Assembly (NCBI RefSeq): GCF_019711375.1
Contig: NZ_CP081295.1
Coordinates: forward strand, 992,001 to 1,056,000
DNA length: 64,000 bases
From: Qipengyuania aurantiaca
GTDB taxonomy: Bacteria; Pseudomonadota; Alphaproteobacteria; Sphingomonadales; Sphingomonadaceae
Direction of reading: 5' to 3'
Under the pieces are notes generated by a model. That model was given only the letters and a program-made list of their open reading frames with translations, did no database searches and had not been told where the DNA came from. Made by a program: the position numbers and the translations under genes. Of the stretch, positions 9,443 through 18,355 are shown in pieces. The stretch's first letter is position 1. Every line of letters begins with the position of its first letter.

Positions 9443-10434
9443 AGGCTTGCGATGGCCTTTGCCAGCGCGAGGGCGTCGTCTTCGCGCGTGTTCCAGGCCG
9501 TGACGAAGCGCGCCGCGTCTTCGCCCCAGTCGTAAAAGCCGAAGCCCTGTTCGCGCAGCGCCTCGCGCTCCTCCGGGGTGCAGCGCACGAAGAGCTCGTT
9601 GGCCTCGACCGGATGCATCAGCCGGTCGGCGCAGGCGCCCGCGATTTCCGCAGCCGCGGCGTTGGCGCTGCGCGCGTTGCCCAGCCAGAGATCGCCGTCG
9701 AGCATGGCGTGGATTTGCGCGGCGAGGAAGCGGCCCTTGCTCTGGAGGTGCCCCGCCCGCTTGCGACGATAGCGCGCGATATCGGCCTGCCCTTCGTCGA
9801 AGAACACGATGGCTTCCGCGCTCATCGCGCCGTTCTTCACGAAGCCGAAGCTGAGCGCATCGACCGCGCCCGCAACATCGCCTGCCGGAGAGTCAAGGAA
9901 AGCGGCGGCGTTGCCGAAACGCGCGCCGTCCATATGGAGGCCGAGCCCCCGCTCGCTCGCCAATGCGCGGATCGCCGCGATCTCTTCGGGCCGATAGACG
10001 CGCCCGTATTCGCTCGCCTGCGTGATCGAGATTGCGTGCGGCTGGACCTGGTGCACATCGTCACGGATGGGGTCGATGACGGCGCGGATCGTGTCGGGCG
10101 TTAGCTTGGCGCCCTCGCCCTGGCACAGGAGCAGCTTCGCCCCGTGGAGAAAGAAGCCCGGAGCCCCACCCTCGTCCATCTCGATATGCGCTTCCTCGTG
10201 GCACACCACCGCGCCGTGCGGCGGCACCATGGTGGCGAGCGCAAGGCAGTTGGCGGCCGTTCCCGTCGCCACCCACAGCGCCGCGCAGTCGCGCCCGAAG
10301 AGCGCCGCCATCTTTTCGTCCAATGTGACGCTCAGACTGTCGCCATCGTAGGGAGAGGCGGCCGCGTCGGCCTTGCGCATTGCCTCCCATACGGCAGGAT
10401 GAACACTGGCGGCATTGTCGGAGAGGAACTGCAT
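9439..10434 (-). CDS. Low-specificity threonine aldolase / beta-eliminating lyase
   Basis: A 331-aa PLP enzyme of the fold-type I aldolase group that cleaves threonine or allo-threonine to glycine and acetaldehyde. The N-terminus MQFLSDNAA is the family start, followed by SPYDGDSLS and ATGTAANCLAL. The likely PLP lysine is in the LSFGFVKNG segment near residue 205. The open frame continues about 100 codons upstream but only as antisense over the GNAT gene, so the ATG at 10434 is preferred. It is coupled to the downstream transporter by an ATGA overlap. Confidence 0.88.
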   Translation of the reverse strand: MQFLSDNAASVHPAVWEAMRKADAAASPYDGDSLSVTLDEKMAALFGRDCAALWVATGTAANCLALATMVPPHGAVVCHEEAHIEMDEGGAPGFFLHGAKLLLCQGEGAKLTPDTIRAVIDPIRDDVHQVQPHAISITQASEYGRVYRPEEIAAIRALASERGLGLHMDGARFGNAAAFLDSPAGDVAGAVDALSFGFVKNGAMSAEAIVFFDEGQADIARYRRKRAGHLQSKGRFLAAQIHAMLDGDLWLGNARSANAAAAEIAGACADRLMHPVEANELFVRCTPEEREALREQGFGFYDWGEDAARFVTAWNTREDDALALAKAIASL

Positions 10435-10488
10435 CGGAACGCGTTTAGCGACCTGCGCATTGGTTGTGTAGCAAGGAAAGAAAAGAAC

Positions 10489-10785
10489 ATGGGTATCGCT
10501 CAAATCGAAATAGAACGCCGCGATCGCGTCACGCACGGCGATTATGTCGCAAAATTGGATAAAACCGACAGCATGGCGAAGCTCAGCTGGACCGACCGGG
10601 GTGGTGTACGCCATGCCGAACACACCTTCGTGCCGCCCGAAGCGCGCGGCAAGGGCGTGGCCGAGGAGCTTGTGAAAGCGCTGGTTGCCGATGCACGCCA
10701 GCAGGGTTTCAAGATTGCGCCCGACTGTTCCTACGTCGAACGCTATTTCGACCGGCACAAGGATCTGGCCGATTTGCGCGCTTAA
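10489..10785 (+). CDS. GNAT-family N-acetyltransferase (YjdJ/GtlH-like)
   Basis: A 98-aa minimal GNAT. The acetyl-CoA loop is seen in VPPEARGKGVAEELV (R/Q-x-x-G-x-A/G type). The sequence before it, KLSWTDRGGVRHAEHTFV, and the C-terminal CSYVERYFDRH are typical of the short YjdJ-like proteins. The ATG follows an AAGGAAAG ribosome site. It diverges from the threonine aldolase gene across 54 bases and ends tail to tail with the next gene, sharing TTAA for both stops. The substrate is unknown. Confidence 0.85.
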   Translation: MGIAQIEIERRDRVTHGDYVAKLDKTDSMAKLSWTDRGGVRHAEHTFVPPEARGKGVAEELVKALVADARQQGFKIAPDCSYVERYFDRHKDLADLRA

Positions 10786-12311
10786 TTGAGGCGGGAGAAG
10801 TCGCGCCTTTGCATCGACCCCATCAGCTCTGCGCGAATCGCATGGGCGCGCGCCAGCGGGAGGCCTTCGATGGTCGGATAGGCTCCGGCCACTCCCAAAT
10901 GAAGATAGGCGAAGCCGAAGTGCCGGGCGATAACCCCCTGCCCGATAGAGACCGTGTGCAGCTTCTCGCGCGGGACCAGTTCGAGGATGGAGGATAGCCA
11001 GCCGCTCCGGATATAGACCTGTTCCTCATCCATCGCGTAGCGCAGGCGCAGCAGCGCCATCAGCGTGCGCAGTGATTTCCACGCACCGATGACCACCGGG
11101 ACCAGCGCCAGCCGAGGCGAGGCCAGCAGCCCGTCAGGCTCGGCGACATACTGGAACACCAGCACCGCCATCGCCAGTGCGGCCCACCAACGCAGGCGCC
11201 AGAGCGCCGTTGCTACCGCGTGGGCTGGGGACACGCGCTCCCACGTCAGGCCTTCATGCGGCATGCACAGCTTCGCTTCCGTAATGATCGGGGCAATCTC
11301 CTCGGGCCGGGCGAGCGGCGCGACGTCGTGATGGCTCGCGCCCGCATCGGCGGCGAGGCTGACGAGCGCGGCCCCGCGCCAGCCGAACAGCGCCTCGACC
11401 GGTCGCGCATCGACGATTGCCGCCTGCACCCGCCGGATGGGCAGGGTCACATCGGTGCGCGTGAACATCCCGCGCCGGCGGCGGAAGTCTTTCTCGGTCC
11501 GGTCGAGCCGAAAATTCCATTGCGCCAAGGCTGTGCGCACGATCCCGGTCAAAACGCCGAGGATGCCGAGCGTGGCGACCAGCACCGCAATCCCGATGGC
11601 CTGCGCCAGCGCGCCGAGACCCGCCAGCCAGGCTCCCGGGCCGGCAAGGCGCTCCCGCCAGCCGTCGATGTCCCACACATCGAAGGGCAGGAAGTCGTCG
11701 AACTGCGCAAGGAACGCGCCCGTAACGCCGAAAACAATGAGCGAGAAGTTGAACACGCCGAAGGTGAGGATGCGCCGCGGCGACATGGCGAAAAGTGGCG
11801 GTCGCTCGGCCTCTTCCTCGCTGTACGCTGCGTCGGCCACGGCGTCCGCTTCCCCTGCGCGATCGCGAATGACCTGCCGCAGACGTTCGCCTTCTTCCTC
11901 GCCGAGATAGGAGAGTGCGATATCCTCGCCCGCGCCCGCGCCGGTTTCAAAGGTGATTTCGACAAGGCCCAGCAGGCGGGCAAGGAAGCCCTGCGTGGTC
12001 GAGACATCCTGGATGCGCTCGATCGGGACCGAGCGGACCTTGCGCGACAGGAGGCCGCTTTCGACGCGAATTTCGGTCTCGCCGAGCGAATATGTGAGCC
12101 GCGTCCACTGGAGATAGGCGATCACGCCGCCGACCAAAGTGGCAAGCGCGCTCATGACGGCGCCGATGATCAGGATCGTCGATCCCTCGTCGGCCTTGGC
12201 AAAAAGGAAGATGCCGATCGGCAGGATCGTCGGGCGCAGGTTCTCGACCGTCTTGATTAGGAAACCGCGCGGATTGGTGCGCTGCCCACGGACAGCCGGA
12301 TCGGGGCTCAC
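10782..12311 (-). CDS. bPH2-domain membrane protein (YdbT-like)
   Basis: A 509-aa membrane protein with several hydrophobic helix pairs alternating with bacterial PH domains (bPH2, formerly DUF304). A PH signature such as GLLSRKVRSVPIERIQDVSTTQG occurs near residue 90, with repeats further on. Its start overlaps the stop of the partner gene by 4 bases, the standard YdbS-YdbT arrangement. The biochemical role of the pair is not established. The 3' end meets the GNAT gene tail to tail. Confidence 0.85.
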   Translation of the reverse strand: MSPDPAVRGQRTNPRGFLIKTVENLRPTILPIGIFLFAKADEGSTILIIGAVMSALATLVGGVIAYLQWTRLTYSLGETEIRVESGLLSRKVRSVPIERIQDVSTTQGFLARLLGLVEITFETGAGAGEDIALSYLGEEEGERLRQVIRDRAGEADAVADAAYSEEEAERPPLFAMSPRRILTFGVFNFSLIVFGVTGAFLAQFDDFLPFDVWDIDGWRERLAGPGAWLAGLGALAQAIGIAVLVATLGILGVLTGIVRTALAQWNFRLDRTEKDFRRRRGMFTRTDVTLPIRRVQAAIVDARPVEALFGWRGAALVSLAADAGASHHDVAPLARPEEIAPIITEAKLCMPHEGLTWERVSPAHAVATALWRLRWWAALAMAVLVFQYVAEPDGLLASPRLALVPVVIGAWKSLRTLMALLRLRYAMDEEQVYIRSGWLSSILELVPREKLHTVSIGQGVIARHFGFAYLHLGVAGAYPTIEGLPLARAHAIRAELMGSMQRRDFSRLN

Positions 12312-12775
12312 CGGCTGCGCGCCTGCACGACGTCGCGCACATGGTCGCGCATGGCGATAGCGTCCTCATGCGCCAGCCCCTCGACCGAAACCGAGGCCGC
12401 TGCCGTTCCCGCCGTATGCAGGACCAGCGTAGCAATACCGTTCGCCCGCTCCAGCGGCCCTTGGTGCACGTCGATATGCTGGACGCGGCCGAATGGGACG
12501 ACGATGTCCCAGTGGTTCCACACGCCTTGCACCGTGCGCAGCTCGTCCTCGCCCATGCGATAGCCGCGCGAACGATAGCGCCGCCCCGGCAGCACACCCG
12601 CCTGCACGATCCAGAAGATGAGCGCGGGGATCCACAGCACATCCGGCCAGTCGTCCAGGACGAGATCGGCCACGATGGCCCCCGCCATTACGACGAGCCC
12701 CCACAGGAGACCCTGCACCATGAGCACACGCTTGAAGCGAGGGTCGAGCCTCGTCAGTTCCTCGTCACCGTCCAT
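12308..12775 (-). CDS. bPH2-domain membrane protein (YdbS-like)
   Basis: A 155-aa protein with two membrane helices (LMVQGLLWGLVVMAGAIVADLVL and a second near VLWIPALIFWIVQAG) and one bPH2 domain containing VPFGRVQHIDVHQGPLER. The start at MDGDEELTRL avoids the gene upstream; the open frame extends further only as a shadow. It is paired with the larger YdbT-like gene by an ATGA overlap. No strong ribosome site is visible. Confidence 0.82.
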   Translation of the reverse strand: MDGDEELTRLDPRFKRVLMVQGLLWGLVVMAGAIVADLVLDDWPDVLWIPALIFWIVQAGVLPGRRYRSRGYRMGEDELRTVQGVWNHWDIVVPFGRVQHIDVHQGPLERANGIATLVLHTAGTAAASVSVEGLAHEDAIAMRDHVRDVVQARSR

Positions 12776-12807
12776 GCGTTTGCTGACTAGTGCCGCCGTG
12801 CGCGCGG

Positions 12808-13977
12808 TCAACGCCTTTGATCGAAGCGCCGTCCGACGATGGCCGCCGCAATGTTGGTTTTCTGCACATCGGTCGTCCCGCCGGCAATGCCCCATGCGAA
12901 CCCGTCGCGCACGCGCTGCTCCATACCGTAATCCTTGTGATAGCCGTAACCGCCCATCACCTGCATGCCGTTGGCGGTGACGCTGCGGACGATCTCATTG
13001 GCATAGCACTTGGCGGTAGAGCTTTCGTAGACGCTCGGCAGGCCGTCCGCATTGTGCGCAGCGTTGGCGGCGGCGCGGTAGATAAGGAGGCGCGCGGCCT
13101 CGACCTGCATCGCCATTTCGGCCAGCCGCATCTGCACCGCCTGGAAGTCGACGATGGGTTTGCCGAAGGCCTCGCGCTCCTGAACGTATTCGGTCGCCTG
13201 TTCGAGCGCGGCGGCGGCAAGGCCGAGCGATTGCGTTGCGTTCCCGCAGCGTTCGAGACCGAAGGCGCTCATCAGTTTCCCGAAACCGCCTGCGGGCACG
13301 ATGAGGTTTTCGCGCGGCACTTGCACGCCGTCGAAGGTGATGTCGCGCGTCTCGATCCCGCGGAAGCCCATCAGCTGTTCGCGCCCCCCGAAGGACACGC
13401 CCTCCATCGCCTTGTCGACCAGCAGCGCGCCGATCCCCTTGGCGCCCGGCGCATCGGAAAGCCGCGTATAGACGACGTAATACCGCGCGTGGCCCGCGCC
13501 CGAGGTCCAGCGCTTGTTGCCGTCGAGGATGAAGTGGTCACCCTCCTCGCGGGCGCGTGTGGAAAGATCGGTCAGCGCGGTCCCGGCATCGGGTTCGGAC
13601 ATGGACACGGCCACGGTCGCCTCTCCGCTGACGACCTGCGGGATGATCTTCGCCTTGAGCGCGTCCGAACCGAATCGCTCGATCGTGCGGGCGGGACCCA
13701 CCAACGCCTCGAAAATCGGAAAGGCGACCGCGTTGGAAATCATCGCAAACTGCTCGAGCACCAGGAGCGCCTCAAGATGGCCGAGCCCCAGCCCCCCATA
13801 CTGCTCGGGCAGATTGACCCCGAGAAAGCCCATCTCGCCATACCGCCGCACCATCTCGGCCGGCACGGAGAAGTCCTTCTCCTCCATCTCGCGCGCGAGA
13901 TCGGGCAATTCCTTGCGCGCAAACACCCGCGCCGCATCCTGAAGCTCGCGCTGCTGCTCGGTAAGGCGGAAATCCAT
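12808..13977 (-). CDS. Acyl-CoA dehydrogenase
   Basis: A 389-aa flavoprotein of the ACAD family, oxidising an acyl-CoA at the alpha-beta bond and passing electrons to ETF, which is encoded in this same window (etfBA at 28.2 kb). Conserved segments are VSMSEPDAGTALTDL (FAD/substrate region), KRWTSGAGHA and a C-terminal QVMGGYGYHKDYGMEQRVRD. Chain-length preference cannot be read. The start is ATG at the family's MDFRLTEQQ N-terminus. Confidence 0.93.
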   Translation of the reverse strand: MDFRLTEQQRELQDAARVFARKELPDLAREMEEKDFSVPAEMVRRYGEMGFLGVNLPEQYGGLGLGHLEALLVLEQFAMISNAVAFPIFEALVGPARTIERFGSDALKAKIIPQVVSGEATVAVSMSEPDAGTALTDLSTRAREEGDHFILDGNKRWTSGAGHARYYVVYTRLSDAPGAKGIGALLVDKAMEGVSFGGREQLMGFRGIETRDITFDGVQVPRENLIVPAGGFGKLMSAFGLERCGNATQSLGLAAAALEQATEYVQEREAFGKPIVDFQAVQMRLAEMAMQVEAARLLIYRAAANAAHNADGLPSVYESSTAKCYANEIVRSVTANGMQVMGGYGYHKDYGMEQRVRDGFAWGIAGGTTDVQKTNIAAAIVGRRFDQRR

Positions 13978-14042
13978 TAGCGTCTCCTCTGGCGGCGAGG
14001 GGTGCCGTCCTGAGAAAGCGGGCGCAAGGGGAGAGCGATGAG

Positions 14043-14282
14043 TTTTTGTTTTTCGAACCGACCTCCGTCGGTTCGTCCTCGGGGCTGTTCCTCCGCTTCG
14101 CTACGGGCCCCTGCGGGCGGCCGGTCGGCCTTGCCGGGCCTCCGCCGGCCCGGTTTTGGTGCCAAACGCGAGCCGAAGGCGAGTGCAAGCGCGACTGCGC
14201 GCCCGCAGCGACGCGACCTTCAGGTCGTGTGAGCGAGGATAGCCAAGTGAGCGGATGCGAACGCCGGCGCTTGAGGCGTAAC
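14043..14282 (-). repeat. Composite inverted repeat block A (type I/type II pair)
   Basis: This 330-base gap has no gene and is filled by structured repeat DNA. The left half, read on plus, begins TTTTTGTTTTTCG, then a 9-bp stem with loop CTCC (14054-14075), then TCCTCGG, then a conserved segment at 14111-14134. The right half is a second, diverged unit facing inward: GCGCGCCCGCAGCGACG at about 14197 and CGAGGATAG at 14234. Reverse-complemented, the block has the same order (type I unit inward-facing to type II unit) and length as block B at 22424-22674. A 24-base segment (14111-14134) is identical to the reverse complement of 22584-22607. Confidence 0.75.
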
Positions 14283-14310
14283 AAAAAACCATTTCCACCT
14301 GCGGTGGAAA
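14283..14310 (-). terminator. Terminator of tRNA-Thr
   Basis: On the minus strand, right after the CCA end of the tRNA, a perfect 9-bp stem ATTTCCACC/GGTGGAAAT with a 3-base loop is followed by GG and a run of six T. This is a textbook intrinsic terminator. Confidence 0.8.
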
Positions 14311-14385
14311 TGGTGCTGCTGGGGAGGATTGAACTCCCGGCCTCACCCTTACCAAGGGTGCGCTCTACCACTGAGCTACAGCAGC
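14311..14385 (-). tRNA. tRNA-Thr (anticodon GGT)
   Basis: The 75-base minus-strand sequence folds as a cloverleaf. Acceptor GCTGCTG pairs with CAGCAGC, followed by the D arm GCTC..GAGC, anticodon stem CACCC/GGGTG with loop TTGGTAA, and T arm GGGAG-TTCAATC-CTCCC. The anticodon GGT reads ACC/ACU threonine codons. The 3' CCA is encoded. A promoter-like sequence lies 40-70 bases upstream and a terminator immediately follows. Confidence 0.97.
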
Positions 14386-14426
14386 ACATGCTGCCCGTCG
14401 GTCATACCGATGGGGTGGAGGCGCGC

Positions 14427-14455
14427 GCTATTGGCAGACGCGGCGGATAAGTCAA
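14427..14455 (-). promoter_or_regulatory. Probable promoter of tRNA-Thr
   Basis: On the minus strand TTGACT (14450-14455) is separated by 17 bases from AATAGC (14427-14432), with the expected transcription start about 35 bases before the tRNA. The -35 is close to consensus and the -10 is weaker. Confidence 0.5.
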
Positions 14456-14499
14456 CCTTCGCTTGCCCGGATTGGCGAAATTCGCAAAAGGAATGCGCC

Positions 14500-14643
14500 A
14501 TGAGCGCCGCAAACGACAAGATGACACGCGAGGAACGCCTCGCCGCGAAACTTCGTGAGAACCTTCGCCGCCGAAAAACCCAGACCCGCGAAATGCGCGA
14601 ATCGGGCGAGGACGGGGTTTCCAAGCCAGATACGGAGCGCTAA
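14500..14643 (+). CDS. Small conserved basic protein, unknown function
   Basis: A 47-aa, highly charged peptide rich in Arg, Lys and Glu (MTREERLAAKLRENLRRRKTQ..), predicted to be helical and soluble. The ATG follows AAAAGGA with good spacing. Short proteins of this type (R-x-x-K-x-R-E-N-L-x-R-R-K) sit between a tRNA and gpmA or near purE in related alphaproteobacteria. It lies 33 bases before gpmA on the same strand. No function is known to me. Confidence 0.65.
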   Translation: MSAANDKMTREERLAAKLRENLRRRKTQTREMRESGEDGVSKPDTER

Positions 14644-14676
14644 CGCACGGCACTCCTAGCGAAAACCGGAGTAATC

Positions 14677-15363
14677 ATGTCGAAGCTGATCCTCGTTCGC
14701 CACGGCCAGAGCGAGTGGAACCTCGCCAACCGTTTCACCGGCTGGTGGGATGTCGACCTCACCGAGAAGGGCGAAGCCGAGGCGCGCGAAGCGGGCCGGC
14801 TGATGAAAGCCAAGGGCGTGCTGCCGACGGTGTCTTTCACCTCGCTCCAGAAACGCGCGATCAAGACACTCAACCTGGCACTGGAGGAATGCGACCGGCT
14901 GTGGATCCCGGTGACCCGCGACTGGCATCTGAACGAGCGTCACTATGGCGGCCTCACCGGCCTCGACAAGCAGCAGACCCGCGACAAGCATGGCGACGAG
15001 CAGGTGCATATCTGGCGCCGCAGCTTCGACGTGCCGCCGCCGGAGATGGAGCGCGGCAGCGAATTCGACCTGTCGGACGACCCGCGTTACGCCGGGATCG
15101 ACGTGCCGCTGACCGAAAGCTTGAAGCTCACCATCGAGCGGGTGCTGCCCTATTGGGAAGAGGCGATCCTGCCGCAGCTCGCCAAGGGCGAGACGGTCAT
15201 TATCTCGGCCCACGGCAATTCCTTGCGCGCGCTGGTGAAGCATCTCTCGAACATCTCGGACGAGGAAATCACCGGCCTCGAAATCCCGACCGGCCAGCCG
15301 ATCGTCTACGAATTCGACGGCGCGACGGTCTCGGGTGAACGCTATTACCTGAAGGACGCATAA
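14677..15363 (+). CDS. gpmA: 2,3-bisphosphoglycerate-dependent phosphoglycerate mutase
   Basis: Interconverts 3- and 2-phosphoglycerate in glycolysis/gluconeogenesis through a phosphohistidine. The catalytic [10 protein letters not shown] sits at residues 5-14, [10 protein letters not shown] follows, and the second histidine is in [11 protein letters not shown]. The length of 228 aa matches the dPGM family. The ATG follows GGAG. It is the first gene of the run gpmA-purE-purK-folA-ribF, with purE starting one base after its stop. Confidence 0.95.
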   Translation: MSKLILVRHGQSEWNLANRFTGWWDVDLTEKGEAEAREAGRLMKAKGVLPTVSFTSLQKRAIKTLNLALEECDRLWIPVTRDWHLNERHYGGLTGLDKQQTRDKHGDEQVHIWRRSFDVPPPEMERGSEFDLSDDPRYAGIDVPLTESLKLTIERVLPYWEEAILPQLAKGETVIISAHGNSLRALVKHLSNISDEEITGLEIPTGQPIVYEFDGATVSGERYYLKDA

Positions 15364-15364
15364 G

Positions 15365-15859
15365 ATGGCGCAAGGGGGAGGAGCAAAGGTCGCGATCGTC
15401 ATGGGGAGCCAGTCGGACTGGTCGACCATGAAATGCGCGGCCGAGGTGCTGGAGGAACTGGGCGTCGCCACCGATGTGCGCATCGTCTCGGCCCACCGGA
15501 CACCCGAACGGATGTACGATTTCGCCAAGGCAGCCGAAGGCGAAGGCTTTCACGTCATCATCGCTGGCGCAGGCGGGGCGGCGCATCTGCCGGGCATGAT
15601 CGCCGCACTGACACATGTCCCCGTGCTGGGCGTCCCGGTCCAGTCGCGCGCGCTGTCGGGGCAGGACAGCCTGCTCTCCATCGTCCAGATGCCCGCCGGC
15701 GTCCCTGTCGGCACGCTGGCCATCGGCGAGGCCGGGGCGACCAACGCCGGTCTGCTGGCCGCGGCCATCCTCGCGAATAACGATGCGGAGCTCGGCCAGC
15801 GCCTGAAGGACTGGCGCAGCGCCCGCAGCGCCGCCGTCACCGAAAGGCCTGCCGACTGA
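15365..15859 (+). CDS. purE: 5-(carboxyamino)imidazole ribonucleotide mutase
   Basis: Class I PurE converts N5-CAIR to CAIR in purine synthesis and acts with the adjacent PurK. The active-site loop GSQSDW is at residues 14-19, SAHRTPERM follows, and the [12 protein letters not shown] substrate loop is present. Length is 164 aa. The last base of its TGA is the first base of the purK ATG, so the pair is tightly coupled. Confidence 0.96.
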   Translation: MAQGGGAKVAIVMGSQSDWSTMKCAAEVLEELGVATDVRIVSAHRTPERMYDFAKAAEGEGFHVIIAGAGGAAHLPGMIAALTHVPVLGVPVQSRALSGQDSLLSIVQMPAGVPVGTLAIGEAGATNAGLLAAAILANNDAELGQRLKDWRSARSAAVTERPAD

Positions 15860-16926
15860 TGCTCAAACGCGGCTCCACCATCGGCATCCTCGGCGGCGGC
15901 CAGCTGGGCCGGATGATGGCGATGAGCGCCGCACAGCTCGGCTATCGCTGCATCGGCTACGCGCCCGAAGGCGACAATGTGATGAGCGCGGTCTGCGACG
16001 GCTTCGTCACCGCCGAATGGGACGATGAAGCCGCGCTCGCCGGTTTCGCCGCGCAATGCGATGTCGTGACCTGGGAATTCGAGAACGTCCCCGTCACCAC
16101 CGCGCGCGCCATCCCGGCCGAGAAGATCTTCCCCGACCCCATTGCGCTGGAAACCGCTCAGGACCGCCTGACCGAAAAGCGCTTCATCGAAGGGCTTGGC
16201 GGCAAGCCCGCGGCCTATGACAAGGTCGATTCCACAAACGACCTCATCACCGCGGTCGACCGTTATGGCGCGCCCGGCATCCTCAAGACCCGGCGCGACG
16301 GCTATGACGGCAAGGGCCAGTGGCGCATCATGTCGGTCCGCGAGGCGCAGGCCCTGCGCGTGCCCGATGTGCCGTGCGTCTACGAAGGCTTCGTCGAATT
16401 CGACGCGGAATTCTCGGTCATCCTCGTGCGCACGCAGGACGGCGAAATCCGCTTTTGGGATTCGACCCGCAACATCCACGAAAGCGGCATCCTTGCCGCC
16501 TCGCGCTATCCGGCGGGGGCCGAGATCGAGCATCATGTCGCTCACGCCCGCGAACTGGCGCGCAAGGTGGCCGATGCGCTCAAATACGTCGGCGTGCTGA
16601 CGCTGGAATTCTTCGCCACCCACGAAGGCCCCGTGTTCAACGAGATGGCGCCGCGCGTGCACAATTCCGGCCACTGGACGATCGAGGGTGCGGCCACCAG
16701 CCAGTTCGAGAACCACATCCGCGCCGTCGCCGGCCTGCCGCTGGGCGATACGCGCACCACCGCCGCCGCGGTCGAGATGCGCAATATCCTCGGCAGCGAG
16801 ATCGACGGCGCCGCAGCGAAGCTGAGCGATTCGCGCGTCCACCTCCACGACTACGGCAAGGCCGAGGCGAGCGAGGGCCGCAAGATGGGCCACATCACCC
16901 AGATCTCCCGCGACACGCGCGCATGA
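15859..16926 (+). CDS. purK: 5-(carboxyamino)imidazole ribonucleotide synthase
   Basis: ATP-grasp enzyme that carboxylates AIR with bicarbonate and ATP to give N5-CAIR, the PurE substrate. It is 355 aa. The N-terminal GILGGGQLGRM dinucleotide fold, the central ATP-grasp region with KTRRDGYDGKGQ, and EMAPRVHNSGHWTIEG near the C-terminus are all standard. It overlaps folA by 4 bases (ATGA). Confidence 0.96.
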   Translation: MLKRGSTIGILGGGQLGRMMAMSAAQLGYRCIGYAPEGDNVMSAVCDGFVTAEWDDEAALAGFAAQCDVVTWEFENVPVTTARAIPAEKIFPDPIALETAQDRLTEKRFIEGLGGKPAAYDKVDSTNDLITAVDRYGAPGILKTRRDGYDGKGQWRIMSVREAQALRVPDVPCVYEGFVEFDAEFSVILVRTQDGEIRFWDSTRNIHESGILAASRYPAGAEIEHHVAHARELARKVADALKYVGVLTLEFFATHEGPVFNEMAPRVHNSGHWTIEGAATSQFENHIRAVAGLPLGDTRTTAAAVEMRNILGSEIDGAAAKLSDSRVHLHDYGKAEASEGRKMGHITQISRDTRA

Positions 16927-17417
16927 GCCTCTTCCTGATCTACGCGCGCGCCGCCAATGGCGCGATCGGCAAACAGGGCCGCCTGCCTTGGCACCTGCCG
17001 GCCGATTTGAAGCGCTTCAAGGCGCTGACCATGGGCAAACCCATGATCATGGGCCGCAAGACGTTTGAGAGCCTGCCCGGCCTCCTCCCCGGACGCCGTC
17101 ACATCGTGCTCACCCGCAAGGAGCGCTGGGATTCGACCGGTGCGGAAGTGGTCCGCTCGGTCGAGGAAGCCGTGGCGAAGGCGGGCGATGGCGACATCGC
17201 GGTCATCGGCGGGGCGGCAATCTTCGATGTCTTCATGCCGCTCGCACAAAAGGTTGAACTGACCGAAATTCACCGCGAATTCGACGGCGATGTCTTCATG
17301 CCGCCGCTCGGCCCCGAATGGGATCTGGCGGCGACCGAGGATTTCGAAGCGGATGGCGAAACCCCCGCCTACAGCTTCCACACCTATCGGCGTGTCGGGG
17401 AGGCGGCGAGCCTGTGA
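16923..17417 (+). CDS. folA: Dihydrofolate reductase
   Basis: Reduces dihydrofolate to tetrahydrofolate with NADPH. The 164-aa protein shows NGAIGKQGRLPWHLPADLKRF (Met20-loop region with the WHLPxD catalytic acid), GRKTFESLP and a C-terminal strand pattern typical of bacterial DHFR. The start overlaps the purK stop by 4 bases and its own stop overlaps the GTG start of ribF. The same strand is open far upstream only as a frame inside purK. Confidence 0.94.
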   Translation: MSLFLIYARAANGAIGKQGRLPWHLPADLKRFKALTMGKPMIMGRKTFESLPGLLPGRRHIVLTRKERWDSTGAEVVRSVEEAVAKAGDGDIAVIGGAAIFDVFMPLAQKVELTEIHREFDGDVFMPPLGPEWDLAATEDFEADGETPAYSFHTYRRVGEAASL

Positions 17418-18355
17418 GGTTCCTCGACCACCGCGATCCGCTCCCCGAAAGCCTGCGCGGTGCGATCATTGCGCTGGGCAATTTCGACGGCTTCCATCTC
17501 GGCCACCAAGCGGTGGCGAAAGAGGCTATCGACTGGGCGCGCACCGAGGGGCGACCTTCCATCATCGCGACCTTCGATCCGCATCCGGTGCGCTTCTTCA
17601 AGCCCGACGCCGCGCCCTTCCGCCTGACCACGCTCGAGCAGCGTCAGGAACTCTATCTCGCCGCTGGCGCCACCGCCATGCTGGTGTTCCATTTCGACGG
17701 CGAACTGGCCGGGACCACGGCGGAGGATTTCGTCCGCGTGCTGCTCGCCGAAAAGCTCGGCGTGAAAGGCGTCGTAACCGGCGGGGATTTCACTTTCGGC
17801 AAGGCCCGCGGCGGCAATTTCGAGAAGCTGGTCGAACTCGGCAAGGAAGTCGGCATCGAGGCGCGCGCGGTCGATCCGGTGCTGGATGGTGGCGCTCCGG
17901 TGTCCTCCAGCCGCGTGCGCGAGGCCTTACGCGAGGGCGATCCGCAGGAAGCCGCGCGTCTCCTCACCCGCCCCTTCGCCATCCGCGGCGTGGTCCAGCA
18001 CGGCGACAAGCGCGGCCGCGAGATCGGCTATCCCACCGCCAACCTCTCGATCGAGCAATACCTGCGCCCGAAATACGGCATCTACGCCGTCATAGGGCGC
18101 ATCCTTTCGACCGGACAGGAGTTGCAGGGCGCGGCCAATATCGGCGTGCGCCCGCAGTTCGAACCGCCCAAGGAATTGCTCGAACCCTATTTCTTCGATT
18201 TCTCCGGCGATCTGTATGGCCAAGAAATCGAGGTGGCCTTCCACCACTTCCTGCGCGGCGAGGCGAAATTCGACAGTCTGGAAGCACTCACGGAGCAGAT
18301 GGAAAAGGACTGCAACGAGGCACGGCGGCTGCTCTCCTCGTCACCCCGGACTTGA
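17414..18355 (+). CDS. ribF: Bifunctional riboflavin kinase / FAD synthetase
   Basis: Converts riboflavin to FMN and FMN to FAD. The N-terminal nucleotidyltransferase domain has GNFDGFHLGHQ, and the linker region has VSSSRVREALREGD. The C-terminal kinase domain begins near residue 190 with KRGREIGYPTANL. At 313 aa it is full length. It starts with GTG overlapping the folA stop (GTGA). The last few residues (SSSPRT) and the TGA itself lie inside a palindromic repeat at 18340-18433, so the repeat has supplied the end of the gene. Confidence 0.95.
   Translation: MRFLDHRDPLPESLRGAIIALGNFDGFHLGHQAVAKEAIDWARTEGRPSIIATFDPHPVRFFKPDAAPFRLTTLEQRQELYLAAGATAMLVFHFDGELAGTTAEDFVRVLLAEKLGVKGVVTGGDFTFGKARGGNFEKLVELGKEVGIEARAVDPVLDGGAPVSSSRVREALREGDPQEAARLLTRPFAIRGVVQHGDKRGREIGYPTANLSIEQYLRPKYGIYAVIGRILSTGQELQGAANIGVRPQFEPPKELLEPYFFDFSGDLYGQEIEVAFHHFLRGEAKFDSLEALTEQMEKDCNEARRLLSSSPRT

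Noticed and set aside
10435..10758. N-terminal extension of the threonine aldolase
   Set aside because: The extra ~100 codons are antisense to the GNAT gene, and the family N-terminus begins at the chosen ATG.
14046..14389. Open frames across the repeat block and tRNA
   Set aside because: The translated text is low-complexity Arg/Pro/Gly and overlaps a tRNA and stem-loops; the region is better explained as repeat DNA.
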